A stretch of 43,556 nucleotides of DNA from an uncultured Bacteroides sp. (GTDB lineage Bacteria > Bacteroidota > Bacteroidia > Bacteroidales > UBA932), in the NCBI GenBank assembly GCA_900546925.1, contig UREV01000021.1, positions 1 through 43,556 on the forward strand, given 5' to 3'. A model generated the notes under the pieces. The model was not told where the DNA came from, did not search any database, and saw nothing but the letters and a program-made list of their open reading frames with translations. Numbering within the stretch: position 1 is the stretch's first letter; every line of letters begins with the position of its first letter. A program made the translations under genes and the position numbers. Below are positions 16,257 through 24,408 of the stretch, in pieces.

Positions 16257-17210
16257 ATGACAAAGTATACAGATACAGGAAAGAAAGATACCCGTAGCGG
16301 CTTCGGTGCCGGTCTTTATGAGGCAGGAAAAGCAGATCCAAGGGTTGTTGCTCTTATTGCTGACCTGAAAGGCTCACTTAAGATGGAAGCCTTCGCTGAC
16401 GAGTTCCCTGAAAGATTCATCCAGTGCGGAATCGCAGAGGCCAACATGATCGGTGTAGCTGCAGGTATGGCCATCACAGGAAAAGTTCCGTTCGCAGGAT
16501 CATTCGCAGAGTTCGTTACAGGACGTGTTTACGACCAGATCCGTCAGGAAGTAGCTTATGGTGAGACTAATGTGAAAATCGCAGCTTCTCACGCCGGAAT
16601 TACCCTCGGAGAAGACGGCGCTACCCACCAGACCATGGAAGACGTCGCTCTCATGCGTGCCCTCCCTGGCATGGTAGTCATCAACCCATGCGACTATAAC
16701 CAGACAAAGGCTGCCACTATCGCTGCCGCTAAATATAACGGACCGGTATATCTCCGTTTCGGACGTCCTGCAGTCGCTAACTTCACTCCTGAAGACCAGG
16801 AGTTCGAAATCGGCAAAGCTTATGTGATGAATGAGGGTAAGGACGTTACCATCATCGCTACAGGCCACATGGTTTGGGAAGCGCTTAAGGCTGCTGAAGC
16901 ACTCGAAGCAGAAGGAATATGCGCGGAAGTCATTGACATAGCCACTATTAAACCTCTCGACGAGGCTGCGGTGGTAGCGTCTGCTCTCAAAACTGGTGCA
17001 GTAGTTGTAGCTGAGGAGCACAACATGGCGGGCGGTCTTGGCGAACTTATCGCCGGCGTCTTGGCTGTAAAGGTTCCGACTCCGATGGAGTATATAAACG
17101 GTGGGGACAAGTTCGGCCAGTCCGGCACACCTGCTGAGTTGCTCGCTGCCTACGGTCTCGACGCCGCTCACATCGCAGAGGCTGCCAAAAAGGCTATCGC
17201 GCGCAAGTAA
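16257..17210 (+). CDS. Transketolase, C-terminal subunit
   Basis: The 317-residue protein carries the pyrimidine-binding and C-terminal domains of transketolase: RFIQCGIAEANMIGVAAGMA with the catalytic Glu, the SHAGITLGEDGATHQ loop, and the C-terminal VVVAEEHNMAGGLGE segment. Fold similarity to DXS and pyruvate dehydrogenase E1-beta exists, but the immediately preceding N-terminal subunit settles the identity. It ends 16 nt before an ECF sigma factor gene, suggesting possible read-through. Confidence 0.93.
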   Translation: MTKYTDTGKKDTRSGFGAGLYEAGKADPRVVALIADLKGSLKMEAFADEFPERFIQCGIAEANMIGVAAGMAITGKVPFAGSFAEFVTGRVYDQIRQEVAYGETNVKIAASHAGITLGEDGATHQTMEDVALMRALPGMVVINPCDYNQTKAATIAAAKYNGPVYLRFGRPAVANFTPEDQEFEIGKAYVMNEGKDVTIIATGHMVWEALKAAEALEAEGICAEVIDIATIKPLDEAAVVASALKTGAVVVAEEHNMAGGLGELIAGVLAVKVPTPMEYINGGDKFGQSGTPAELLAAYGLDAAHIAEAAKKAIARK

Positions 17211-17226
17211 CTAATGTTTCAGGTCA

Positions 17227-17766
17227 ATGACAGATGACGATATCATCAGGCTTTATCGTGACGGTGAATGCGAAAAGGCGTTCACGGAAATCGTAAATGT
17301 CTACAGTGAACGGCTTTACTGGCATGTCCGCCGCTTTGTCTGTTCACATGAAGATGCCGACGACCTGGTACAAGAAATATTTATCAAAATATGGGCTGCA
17401 CTTCCTTCCTTCCGGGAGGAAGCGCGGCTTTTTACGTGGTTATACAGAATCGCCACTAACGAAACGTTGAACTTCCTGCGAAAACAGAAAGTAAGGGCAG
17501 CATTGACCTTTAACAGCTTGGATAGCGAACTCGAGCGGAAGATAGATGACGACCCGTATTTCGACGGGGACGGAATTCAGCGCGCATTGATGAAAGAGAT
17601 GCAGAAACTGCCTCAGAAGCAGCGTGTTGTATTCTCGTTGAGATATTTCGAGGATATGAAATACGAGGATATCGCTCAGATTACCGGGACTTCGGTGGGT
17701 GCGTTGAAGGCTTCATATCATATCGCTTACGAGAAAGTGAAAGAAGAGTTAAAAAATAAACTATAG
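17227..17766 (+). CDS. ECF-type RNA polymerase sigma factor
   Basis: The 179-residue protein has sigma region 2 (HVRRFVCSHEDADDLVQEIFIKIW, part quoted) and region 4 (LPQKQRVVFSLRYFEDMKYEDIAQITGTSVGALKASYH). It would direct RNA polymerase to an extracytoplasmic-stress regulon. The downstream genes encode a single-span membrane protein and a Spy-like periplasmic protein, the usual composition of an envelope-stress unit. The ATG is embedded in a GGTCAATG word (17222-17229). No Shine-Dalgarno sequence is obvious. Confidence 0.93.
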   Translation: MTDDDIIRLYRDGECEKAFTEIVNVYSERLYWHVRRFVCSHEDADDLVQEIFIKIWAALPSFREEARLFTWLYRIATNETLNFLRKQKVRAALTFNSLDSELERKIDDDPYFDGDGIQRALMKEMQKLPQKQRVVFSLRYFEDMKYEDIAQITGTSVGALKASYHIAYEKVKEELKNKL

Positions 17767-17828
17767 GATTTTACTTTTTCTTGTCGGAGGTGTCTAATGT
17801 TTGAATGATAGCGAATTATTTGTGACTT

Positions 17829-18215
17829 ATGAGCGTAGAAAAGAAACATAATATGCCGTATAAAGTTCCTGAGGGGTATTTCGGGAACCTGCAGGCCAGA
17901 TTGTCGGAGATTCCATCCGGTAGTCGCGTGCCGTCGCGTATGGATGTTTTGAAACCATACCTCGCTATGGCTGCGGCATTTGCATTGATAATAACAGCCG
18001 GGACAGCCGTCCTCAGGCATACGTCAGGCGATTCCGGTCTGGAAGATATTTCCACGTTGGATGTGATTCGACTCGCGGATCTGGTTCCTGCGACTGACCC
18101 GTACCTGCTTTATACGACTGCTCAGACCGAGACGGAGATTTCCGATAGCGATATTTCCGAATATCTGATAGGCGCCGGGCTATCTCTCGACTATATAGAA
18201 TATTGTGAAAAATAA
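17829..18215 (+). CDS. Putative membrane anti-sigma protein
   Basis: The 128-residue protein begins with a short cytoplasmic region containing YKVPEGYFGNL, a motif common in Bacteroidota proteins beside ECF sigma factors. One membrane helix follows (about residues 44-62), then a periplasmic tail. Position directly after the sigma factor and topology suggest that it holds the sigma factor at the membrane until a signal arrives. No canonical zinc-binding anti-sigma motif is present, so the role is inferred from context. Confidence 0.65.
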   Translation: MSVEKKHNMPYKVPEGYFGNLQARLSEIPSGSRVPSRMDVLKPYLAMAAAFALIITAGTAVLRHTSGDSGLEDISTLDVIRLADLVPATDPYLLYTTAQTETEISDSDISEYLIGAGLSLDYIEYCEK

Positions 18216-18702
18216 CTTGCTGAATATGAGTAATATAGGTAGAAAAATCATCGTTGTGGTCCTTATGCTGGCATCCATGATGTTAGTGTCTCCACAGAGT
18301 TCTTCTCAGACGCACGGTAAGGGAGGATGGCAAGATAAAATGAAAGCGGAGCGCGTGGCGTATCTTACTGACGTTATGGGAATTACGTCATCTGAAGCCG
18401 AGAAGTTCTGGCCTGTTTATAATGAAATGGCTGCTGAGCGCAAATCCTCTTTCGAGAAGGCGATGCGTTCGTTCAAGACGCTGAATGATGCGGTGAAAGC
18501 GGGAAAACCGGAGGCAGAAATATCCGTTCTTTTGAATAATTATTTGAAGGCCAATGCTGCTTCTCGGGCTGTCGAACTGAAGTATGTGCCTAGGTTTAAC
18601 AAGATTCTGTCTGTGGAGAAGGTTGCCAAATTGTTTGTCGGTGAGGAGGAATTCCGCCGCCAGCAGATTCATCGTTGGAAAGAGAATTGCCCTAAGCCAT
18701 AG
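18205..18702 (+). CDS. Spy/CpxP-like periplasmic protein
   Basis: The protein has a signal peptide (IGRKIIVVVLMLASMML, ending near SSSQ) and a helical, highly charged body containing YLTDVMGITSSEAEKFWPVYNEM in part, the kind of helix-hinge seen in Spy/CpxP/LTxxQ proteins. Such proteins act as periplasmic chaperones or stress sensors. The frame opens with GTG at 18205, overlapping the previous gene by 11 nt; an ATG at 18226 also keeps the signal peptide. It completes a sigma, anti-sigma and effector trio. Confidence 0.7.
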   Translation: MKNNLLNMSNIGRKIIVVVLMLASMMLVSPQSSSQTHGKGGWQDKMKAERVAYLTDVMGITSSEAEKFWPVYNEMAAERKSSFEKAMRSFKTLNDAVKAGKPEAEISVLLNNYLKANAASRAVELKYVPRFNKILSVEKVAKLFVGEEEFRRQQIHRWKENCPKP

Positions 18703-18728
18703 GGAGTTAAGTAATTTTTTAACGCTTT

Positions 18729-19472
18729 CTAAGCGAAGAGGTAGAAATCTTTTACAAGGGAAATGTACTCGTCGGTATATTTCCCTTTATTCATTATCGT
18801 GAGTTGCTTTTCTGTTGGCGTAACAGTTTGGTTATCATGGATAAAGGTAATGATAATTCTGGAACTCGGCTTTCGCTCCACGGTCCGGATGCGTAATGTT
18901 TCCGCTAATTTCAGCCCGTTCATTCGTCCGTGTCTCAGGACCGAGGCCTCTTGGTCTGCCGGTAATACCATGGATACGATTCCTTCCTGCGCGAGATGTT
19001 TTCCCGCGAACTCCAGTACTTCCCGGAAGGAAAGTCCAGTCTCGGCGGTATGTCTCGCTGCGGTTTTCTTCGCGTCAGGATTTGTGAGTGAAGAATCGTA
19101 ATATGGTGGGTTAGAGACGATTAAGTCGAAAACCCTGTCCACACTCAGTTCTGCCAATGCCTGCCGCCGCGCCTCGAGCGAACCCGCCCAAGCTGACGCC
19201 GCAAAATTCGCCCCAGCCTCTGCCGCCGCATCCTCGTCGATGTCTATCCCGATGATGTTCAGGTCAATGCTGCTGTCCGTCGTTTGGGTCAATGCCGATA
19301 TTCTCTGTGCCAGCATCAGTGCGATGGTCCCCGTTCCTGTTCCGATATCGAGCACGTTTTTCATATCGGGTCTGACCGGACATGCTGCACCGAGGAGAAC
19401 GCCATCAGTATTTACCTTCATGGCAGATTTCTCGTTGCGCACTTCGAACTTCTTGAAACGGAAGATGCTCAT
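18729..19472 (-). CDS. trmN6: tRNA1(Val) (adenine-37-N6) methyltransferase-like protein
   Basis: The 247-residue protein is a class I SAM-dependent methyltransferase. The SAM loop is VLDIGTGTGTIALML and the amino-methylation motif is NPPYY, typical of N6-adenine transferases of the YfiC/TrmN6 group. The N-terminal FRFKKFEVRNEKSAMKVNTDGVLLGA (only partly needed) matches the family start. It methylates A37 of tRNA1(Val) in E. coli. Its start codon directly abuts the lolD-like stop (TAGATG), so the two are co-translated. Two copies of the GGTCAATG word lie 25 nt apart within it. Confidence 0.85.
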   Translation of the reverse strand: MSIFRFKKFEVRNEKSAMKVNTDGVLLGAACPVRPDMKNVLDIGTGTGTIALMLAQRISALTQTTDSSIDLNIIGIDIDEDAAAEAGANFAASAWAGSLEARRQALAELSVDRVFDLIVSNPPYYDSSLTNPDAKKTAARHTAETGLSFREVLEFAGKHLAQEGIVSMVLPADQEASVLRHGRMNGLKLAETLRIRTVERKPSSRIIITFIHDNQTVTPTEKQLTIMNKGKYTDEYISLVKDFYLFA

Positions 19473-20138
19473 CTATACGGGGTTGTTTATGAAAACGCCG
19501 TCGCGCATAAACAGCGATCTGTCGCACATTTTGGCCAGGTCCGGGTCGTGTGTTACGATGACGATAGTCTGCCCGAATTCGTCCCGCAGCTGGAAGAAGA
19601 GTTTATGCAGTTCGCCCTTTGTGACGCTGTCCAGGTTTCCTGACGGCTCATCCGCGAATAATACGGAAGGGTGATTTATCAATGCCCTTGCTATGGCGAC
19701 TCTCTGCTGTTCGCCTCCGGAAAGTTCAGATGGCTTATGAGTGATTCTTTCTGCAAGTCCAAGAGTCTCAAGCAGTTTCTTGGCTTCTGTCTTCGCTTCT
19801 TTTTCTTTCTTTCCTGCTATCAATGCCGGTATCATGACGTTTTCTATCGAGGTGAATTCCGGGAGGAGATGATGGAACTGGAAGACGAAGCCGATTTTCG
19901 TGTTGCGGAACTCGCTCATCTGCCTGCTGTTGAGATGCAAGACGTCTATACCGTCTATGACCAAAGAGCCGGCATCCGGGGTGGAAAGTGTTCCTAAAAT
20001 CTGCAGCAGCGTAGACTTGCCGGCACCGGAAGCTCCCATAATGGAAACCACCTCCGACTTTTCTGCGCTGAAATCGACACCTTTCAGCACCTTCAATGTG
20101 CCGAATGACTTCTCGATACCTTTGGCTTCAATCATCAT
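19473..20138 (-). CDS. lolD: ABC transporter ATPase, LolD-like
   Basis: At 221 residues this is a stand-alone ATPase of the LolD/MacB-type group. Walker A is GASGAGKST, the signature LSGGEQQRVAIARAL, Walker B VLFADEPSGNLDS. The LPEFTSIENVMIPALIAG stretch after the Q-loop is typical of LolD. It would power extraction of lipoproteins from the inner membrane with LolC/E partners, which are not in this window. The gene order with a tRNA methyltransferase makes functional linkage unlikely. The function at family level is secure; the exact substrate is inferred. Confidence 0.85.
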   Translation of the reverse strand: MMIEAKGIEKSFGTLKVLKGVDFSAEKSEVVSIMGASGAGKSTLLQILGTLSTPDAGSLVIDGIDVLHLNSRQMSEFRNTKIGFVFQFHHLLPEFTSIENVMIPALIAGKKEKEAKTEAKKLLETLGLAERITHKPSELSGGEQQRVAIARALINHPSVLFADEPSGNLDSVTKGELHKLFFQLRDEFGQTIVIVTHDPDLAKMCDRSLFMRDGVFINNPV

Positions 20139-20166
20139 AATATCACCTGAATAGCTTGGTTTTATG

Positions 20167-20174
20167 CAAATTTA
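20167..20174 (-). promoter_or_regulatory. -7 box for lolD
   Basis: The minus strand reads TAAATTTG, 29 nt before the lolD start. No convincing TTG element lies at the usual spacing. Confidence 0.45.
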
Positions 20175-20205
20175 ACAAGAATAAGATAGAAAACTGTAAA
20201 AAAGT

Positions 20206-20235
20206 TTGGAAATAAGAAAAAAGTACGTAACTTTG
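20206..20235 (+). promoter_or_regulatory. Promoter of tRNA-Pro
   Basis: TTG at 20206-20208, a 19-nt spacer and TAACTTTG at 20228-20235 match the full Bacteroidota consensus. A leader of roughly 55 nt precedes the mature tRNA. Confidence 0.85.
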
Positions 20236-20298
20236 CAATCCCGTTTGAGGAATATTACTTAATGCGGGACCTGAGGGGAAAAACCAAAGGTTTGTTTT

Positions 20299-20372
20299 CG
20301 GGGTGTGGCGCAGTTGGCTAGCGCATCTGGTTTGGGACCAGAGGGTCCTGTGTTCGAGTCACAGTACCCCGA
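20299..20372 (+). tRNA. tRNA-Pro(TGG)
   Basis: Acceptor strands CGGGGTG and TACCCCG pair, the anticodon arm is TCTGG-TTTGGGA-CCAGA with anticodon TGG, and the T-arm is CTGTG-TTCGAGT-CACAG. The CCA end is not encoded, unlike the Gly and Met tRNAs in this window, so it needs CCA addition. Confidence 0.95.
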
Positions 20373-20378
20373 CTTCTA

Positions 20379-20410
20379 AGGAGAGACTTTGTCGAGTCTC
20401 TCCTTTTTTT
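20379..20410 (+). terminator. Terminator of tRNA-Pro
   Basis: A 10-bp perfect stem (AGGAGAGACT / AGTCTCTCCT) with a six-base loop is followed by a run of T. Confidence 0.9.
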
Positions 20411-20500
20411 GTTGTACATAGTTCGATTCTCGGTGGCGCCTGGTGGTGCGGACCTGTCTGCGTCGACGGAAGCCCTGCCGGTTTCATTTGGGATGTTTTT

Positions 20501-21760
20501 TTATAGGAGACCGAGAAGTTGGCTACGTGAAAGCATACATGCTCCGATAGGGCCGCCTTTCTTTCCGAGTTTGGAGAATTTTAGGGCGGTATCCTTGCTT
20601 ACTATGTTGAGGGAGTGACGGTTAATGGCACTCTTGATAGGAAGCATGAGGTAGTCTTTGGCGATGGAAAGTCTGCCTCCGATTACTACAAGTTCAGGGT
20701 TGAAGATGTTTATGAGGCCGGCTATTGCCTGTCCGAGAACTGAGCCGATTTCTTCTACACATTCAATGGCGAGCATATCCTCTTCCATCAGTGCTTCGAG
20801 AATGTCGTCCAGTCCGATGTCTTCAGGGTTCTTGAACTTGGCTGACAATGCGGACACTTTACCTTCCTTTAGTTTCTCTACGAAGATTCTGTGGAGGGCA
20901 GAACCGGATGCGCCGGTTTCGAGGCAGCCGATTTTTCCGCAATGACAAATCTTGCCATTGTCGAGCATCGGGAAATGTCCTATCTCTCCTGAGAATCCGG
21001 ATTTTCCATAAGACAGTTTGCCTTCGATGATCATGCCCATTCCGAGTCCCCAGCTGAGGTTTATGAAGAGCATGTTTTTCTCGTTGTTCGCCTCACCGCA
21101 GATGTATTCTCCGTAGGCCATCGCTCTGGAATCATTTTCCAGGAATACGGGTGCATTCAGTTCTTTTTCAAGTACTTGCGAAAGAGGTTTATCTTCCCCT
21201 ATGAAATATGAGAAACTGTAACCAGTCGTGTGATTTACACGGCCTGTGAGGTTTATTCCGTAAGCGAGCACTTTGTCCTGAGGGATTCCGAGTGCTGCCG
21301 TGTTTTCCTTTATGATATCGGAAAGCTTCTTGAGAGATTCTTCCGTGCCCTCAAGCGTGAACGGAATATCGTCTTTATAATCGACCAACTTTCCCTTAAA
21401 ATTTGTTATGGCTATGCTGATATGACGTCTGCGTATGTCAGTCCCGACGAAGTATCCGGCTGCCTGATTAAGTCCATATATGCTTGGGCGTCTGCCTCCG
21501 GATGTCCCAGTTTTGCCCAAGTCTTCCAGGAATCCGTCTTCGATCAGTTCCCCGATAAGTCTTGTAACTGTAGGGATGCTGGCATTCAGTTCTTTACTGA
21601 ATTCTGCAATGCTGAAATCTCCGTCGTTTATACAAAGACCGAGAATCTTCTGCTTCATAATAGCTCCCTTGCCCTCGATGTTGTCTAAAAATGAGTTCAT
21701 AAGCCATAAGGTATTATTTGTCCAGTTTTGCTGCGAATCTGATGGCGCATATTGACGCAA
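20501..21760 (-). CDS. ROK family transcriptional regulator
   Basis: The protein (419 residues) has an N-terminal winged helix (ILGLCINDGDFSIAEFSKEL; NASIPTVTRLIGELIEDGF) followed by a ROK sugar-kinase-like domain with the zinc motif CHCGKIGCLETGAS. This is the NagC/Mlc/XylR arrangement, in which a sugar or sugar phosphate lifts repression. It is transcribed away from the epimerase/DUF4434/transporter operon and is its probable regulator. The frame opens at 21760, but Met 21700 (MNSFLDN) keeps the complete helix-turn-helix and may be the true start. Confidence 0.88.
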   Translation of the reverse strand: MRQYAPSDSQQNWTNNTLWLMNSFLDNIEGKGAIMKQKILGLCINDGDFSIAEFSKELNASIPTVTRLIGELIEDGFLEDLGKTGTSGGRRPSIYGLNQAAGYFVGTDIRRRHISIAITNFKGKLVDYKDDIPFTLEGTEESLKKLSDIIKENTAALGIPQDKVLAYGINLTGRVNHTTGYSFSYFIGEDKPLSQVLEKELNAPVFLENDSRAMAYGEYICGEANNEKNMLFINLSWGLGMGMIIEGKLSYGKSGFSGEIGHFPMLDNGKICHCGKIGCLETGASGSALHRIFVEKLKEGKVSALSAKFKNPEDIGLDDILEALMEEDMLAIECVEEIGSVLGQAIAGLINIFNPELVVIGGRLSIAKDYLMLPIKSAINRHSLNIVSKDTALKFSKLGKKGGPIGACMLSRSQLLGLL

Positions 21761-22123
21761 GCATGACTGAGAATTCTGTCCTCATGTTGTGATTGTAATG
21801 ATATCTATGTTAGTTGTAAATTACAAATATAATAAGATTAGTCCTCCAATTATGAGAAGATAACTAAAAATTTTTATTATTTCATGATATGAATCTAATA
21901 AAATACGAAAAAGAGGTGTCCCGATAAATTTCTATCCTTTCTTTTGAGTTCTAGTTTTGGCCCGGTAGTTTGCTGTTCAGCACTTTTGAAACAAAGATTT
22001 ATTAGATGCTACAAATTACAAATTGCTATATAGATTATAAATAGTTTTAATAAATATGGTATTATTTAATAGAAATTTATAAATTTGTACTATTCTTATA
22101 AACAATAATAAAATTGACAATAA
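21761..22123. promoter_or_regulatory. Divergent control region between the ROK gene and the epimerase operon
   Basis: This 363-nt AT-rich spacer holds no gene. It contains a perfect palindrome TTGTAA-A-TTACAA at 21814-21826. The word AAATTACAAAT occurs twice, at 21818 and 22013, one near each gene, and is a candidate ROK-binding site. A -7 box TAAATTTG at 22080-22087 faces the epimerase gene. Confidence 0.55.
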
Positions 22124-23311
22124 ATGATTCATGTAGACTTTAAACAGATTTCTTCACGTTATAAGAGGGAACTTCTGGAAAACTGCCTTCCTTTCTGGCT
22201 TGAAAACTCTCAGGACAAAGAGTTCGGCGGATATTACTCATGTTTGAATCGTGACGGATCTGTTTATGACACTGACAAATTTATCTGGCTTCAGGGTAGA
22301 GAAGTGTGGATGTTCGCAATGCTTTACAATAATGTAGAGAAAAATCAGGAATGGCTCGACTGCGCTATCCAGGGCGCCGAGTTCTTGAAAAAATACGGAC
22401 ACGACGAAAACTGGGATTTCTATTTCTCTCTTAATCGCGAAGGACGCCCGCTCGTTCAGCCATACAATATATTCTCCAACACATTCGCCTGCATGGGTTT
22501 CGCCCAGCTCGCAAAGGCTACCGGCAACGAAGAGTACGCCCAGATCGCCCGTAAAACATTCACCAGGATTCTCGAAAGGCGTTCTAATCCTAAGGGGCAA
22601 TGGTGCAAGGCATACCCGGGAACACGTCCGATGAAGGACTTCGCTCTTCCGATGATTATCTGCAACATGGCACTCGAAGTGGAAGATATTCTGGAAGACA
22701 AGTCCGTTTTGGAACAGACTATCGACACTTGCCTCCACGAGGTATTCGATGTCTTCTATCAGCCTGATCTTGGTTGCATGCTTGAGAACGTATCATCTGT
22801 GGATGGCAAACCTGTTGATTGCTTTGAGGGTCGTGAAATTAACCCTGGTCATGATCTGGAGGCCCTTTGGTTCATGATGAACCTCGGAATCCGCCGCGGT
22901 GACAAGGCATTGATCGAAAAATGCGTGGAAATAGCGCTCAAAGTCATTGACCTTGGCTGGGATAAGGAATATGGCGGGATTTTCTATTTTCTGGACGCGA
23001 AGGGTGCGCCTCAGCAGAAGCTGGAGTGGGACCAGAAGCTCTGGTGGGTACATATCGAATCGGCGATTGCGATGCTCAAGGGCTATCAGCTGACCGGCAA
23101 CGAGAAATGCCTCGAGTGGTTCATGAAACTGGATGAGTATCTTTGGAATAACTTCAAGGATAAGGAGTATCCTGAGTGGTTCGGTTATCTGAACCGTCGC
23201 GGTGAGGTGCTTCTGCCGCTTAAAGGTGGTAAATGGAAGGGCTGTTTCCACGTGCCTAGAGGACTTTACCAGATATGGAAGTTGGCCGAAGAATGTGCTA
23301 AAAATGAATAA
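22124..23311 (+). CDS. AGE family epimerase (N-acylglucosamine or cellobiose 2-epimerase type)
   Basis: The 395-residue protein fits the (alpha/alpha)6-barrel AGE superfamily. The two catalytic histidines are visible in NPGHDLEA (His243) and FHVPRG (His376), and FWLENSQDKEFGGYYSCL is the family's N-terminal signature. It should interconvert a 2-epimer pair such as GlcNAc/ManNAc or a glucose/mannose unit. No sialic-acid lyase or kinase is adjacent, so ManNAc use is not established. It starts an operon with a DUF4434 protein (11 nt gap) and an MFS transporter. There is no signal peptide, so it is cytoplasmic. Confidence 0.88.
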   Translation: MIHVDFKQISSRYKRELLENCLPFWLENSQDKEFGGYYSCLNRDGSVYDTDKFIWLQGREVWMFAMLYNNVEKNQEWLDCAIQGAEFLKKYGHDENWDFYFSLNREGRPLVQPYNIFSNTFACMGFAQLAKATGNEEYAQIARKTFTRILERRSNPKGQWCKAYPGTRPMKDFALPMIICNMALEVEDILEDKSVLEQTIDTCLHEVFDVFYQPDLGCMLENVSSVDGKPVDCFEGREINPGHDLEALWFMMNLGIRRGDKALIEKCVEIALKVIDLGWDKEYGGIFYFLDAKGAPQQKLEWDQKLWWVHIESAIAMLKGYQLTGNEKCLEWFMKLDEYLWNNFKDKEYPEWFGYLNRRGEVLLPLKGGKWKGCFHVPRGLYQIWKLAEECAKNE

Positions 23312-23322
23312 TTGATAACGAT

Positions 23323-24408
23323 ATGACTGATAGAAGAGGTTTTTTGAAGACTATGGCGGCGGCTGCTTCTGCGGCGGCTGTCACGTCTGTGCTTCCGACA
23401 AGTTGCGGACGCGCTGAGAATAATGAAATTGCCGGAGGAAAGTTATCCGGATCAGGTCTCATAGTGCCGAAAGCTCAGGGCCTTCGTATCACGGGAACCT
23501 TCCTAGATGAAATCTCTCACGACATTCCTCACCAGAACTGGGGAGAAAAGGAGTGGGATGCGGATTTCCGTTATATGAAATCTATCGGTATCGATACGGT
23601 TATTTGTATACGTTCCGGCTATCGCAAGTTCATCACGTATCCTTCGCCATATCTTCTCAAGAAAGGCTGCTATATGCCGTCGATGGACCTCATCGACATG
23701 TTCCTGCGTCTGGCCGAGAAGTATGACATGAAGTTCTGGTTCGGTCTCTATGACTCCGGAAAGTATTGGGATACAGGCGATATGTCGTACGAAATCGAGG
23801 CCAACAAGTTCGTTATCGACGAGGTCTGGGAAATGTACGGACGTAAATACAAGAGTTTCGGAGGCTGGTACATAAGCGGTGAAATCAGCCGCAAGACCAA
23901 GGGCGCCATCGATGCTTTCCATGCTATGGGCAAGCAGTGCAAAGACGTTTCCGATGGACTTCCTACCTTCATCTCTCCGTGGATTGACGGCAAGAAAGCC
24001 GTTATGGGAACTACTCTCCTGAATCGTGACGATGCTGTTTCTGTCCAGGAGCATGAGAGAGAATGGAACGAAATTTTCGACGGAATCCATGACGTGGTAG
24101 ACGCTTGTGCATTCCAGGACGGTCATATCGACTATGACGAACTGGACGCGTTCTTCTCTGTAAATAAGAAGCTTGCGGACAAATATGGAATGCAGTGCTG
24201 GACTAATGCGGAGACTTTCGACCGCGATATGCCTATCAGATTTTTTCCTATCAAGTTCGACAAACTTCGTCTGAAACTCGAAGCTGCAGCTCGTTGCGGT
24301 TACGATAAGGCGATTACCTTCGAGTTCTCACACTTTATGTCACCTCAGTCTGCATATCTGCAGGCAGGACATCTGTACGACCGCTACAGAGAATACTTTG
24401 ATATATGA
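23323..24408 (+). CDS. DUF4434-containing exported protein
   Basis: The 361-residue protein begins DRRGFLKTMAAAASAAA, a twin-arginine-like signal, and has a Cys soon after (LPTSCG) that could be lipidated. The body (LRITGTFLDEISHDIPHQNW; GIDTVICIRSGY; MKFWFGLYDSGKYW; GWYISGEIS) matches DUF4434, a TIM-barrel domain related to glycoside hydrolases. Glu in YISGEIS and Glu in TFEFSHF are possible catalytic acids. Sitting between an epimerase and a sugar transporter, it may release or modify the sugar outside the cytoplasm. Enzyme activity of the family is unproven. Confidence 0.75.
   Translation: MTDRRGFLKTMAAAASAAAVTSVLPTSCGRAENNEIAGGKLSGSGLIVPKAQGLRITGTFLDEISHDIPHQNWGEKEWDADFRYMKSIGIDTVICIRSGYRKFITYPSPYLLKKGCYMPSMDLIDMFLRLAEKYDMKFWFGLYDSGKYWDTGDMSYEIEANKFVIDEVWEMYGRKYKSFGGWYISGEISRKTKGAIDAFHAMGKQCKDVSDGLPTFISPWIDGKKAVMGTTLLNRDDAVSVQEHEREWNEIFDGIHDVVDACAFQDGHIDYDELDAFFSVNKKLADKYGMQCWTNAETFDRDMPIRFFPIKFDKLRLKLEAAARCGYDKAITFEFSHFMSPQSAYLQAGHLYDRYREYFDI

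Noticed and set aside
15404..17210. Transketolase broken by a frameshift
   Set aside because: Both halves have proper starts and stops with a 13-nt gap and match the known two-subunit form.
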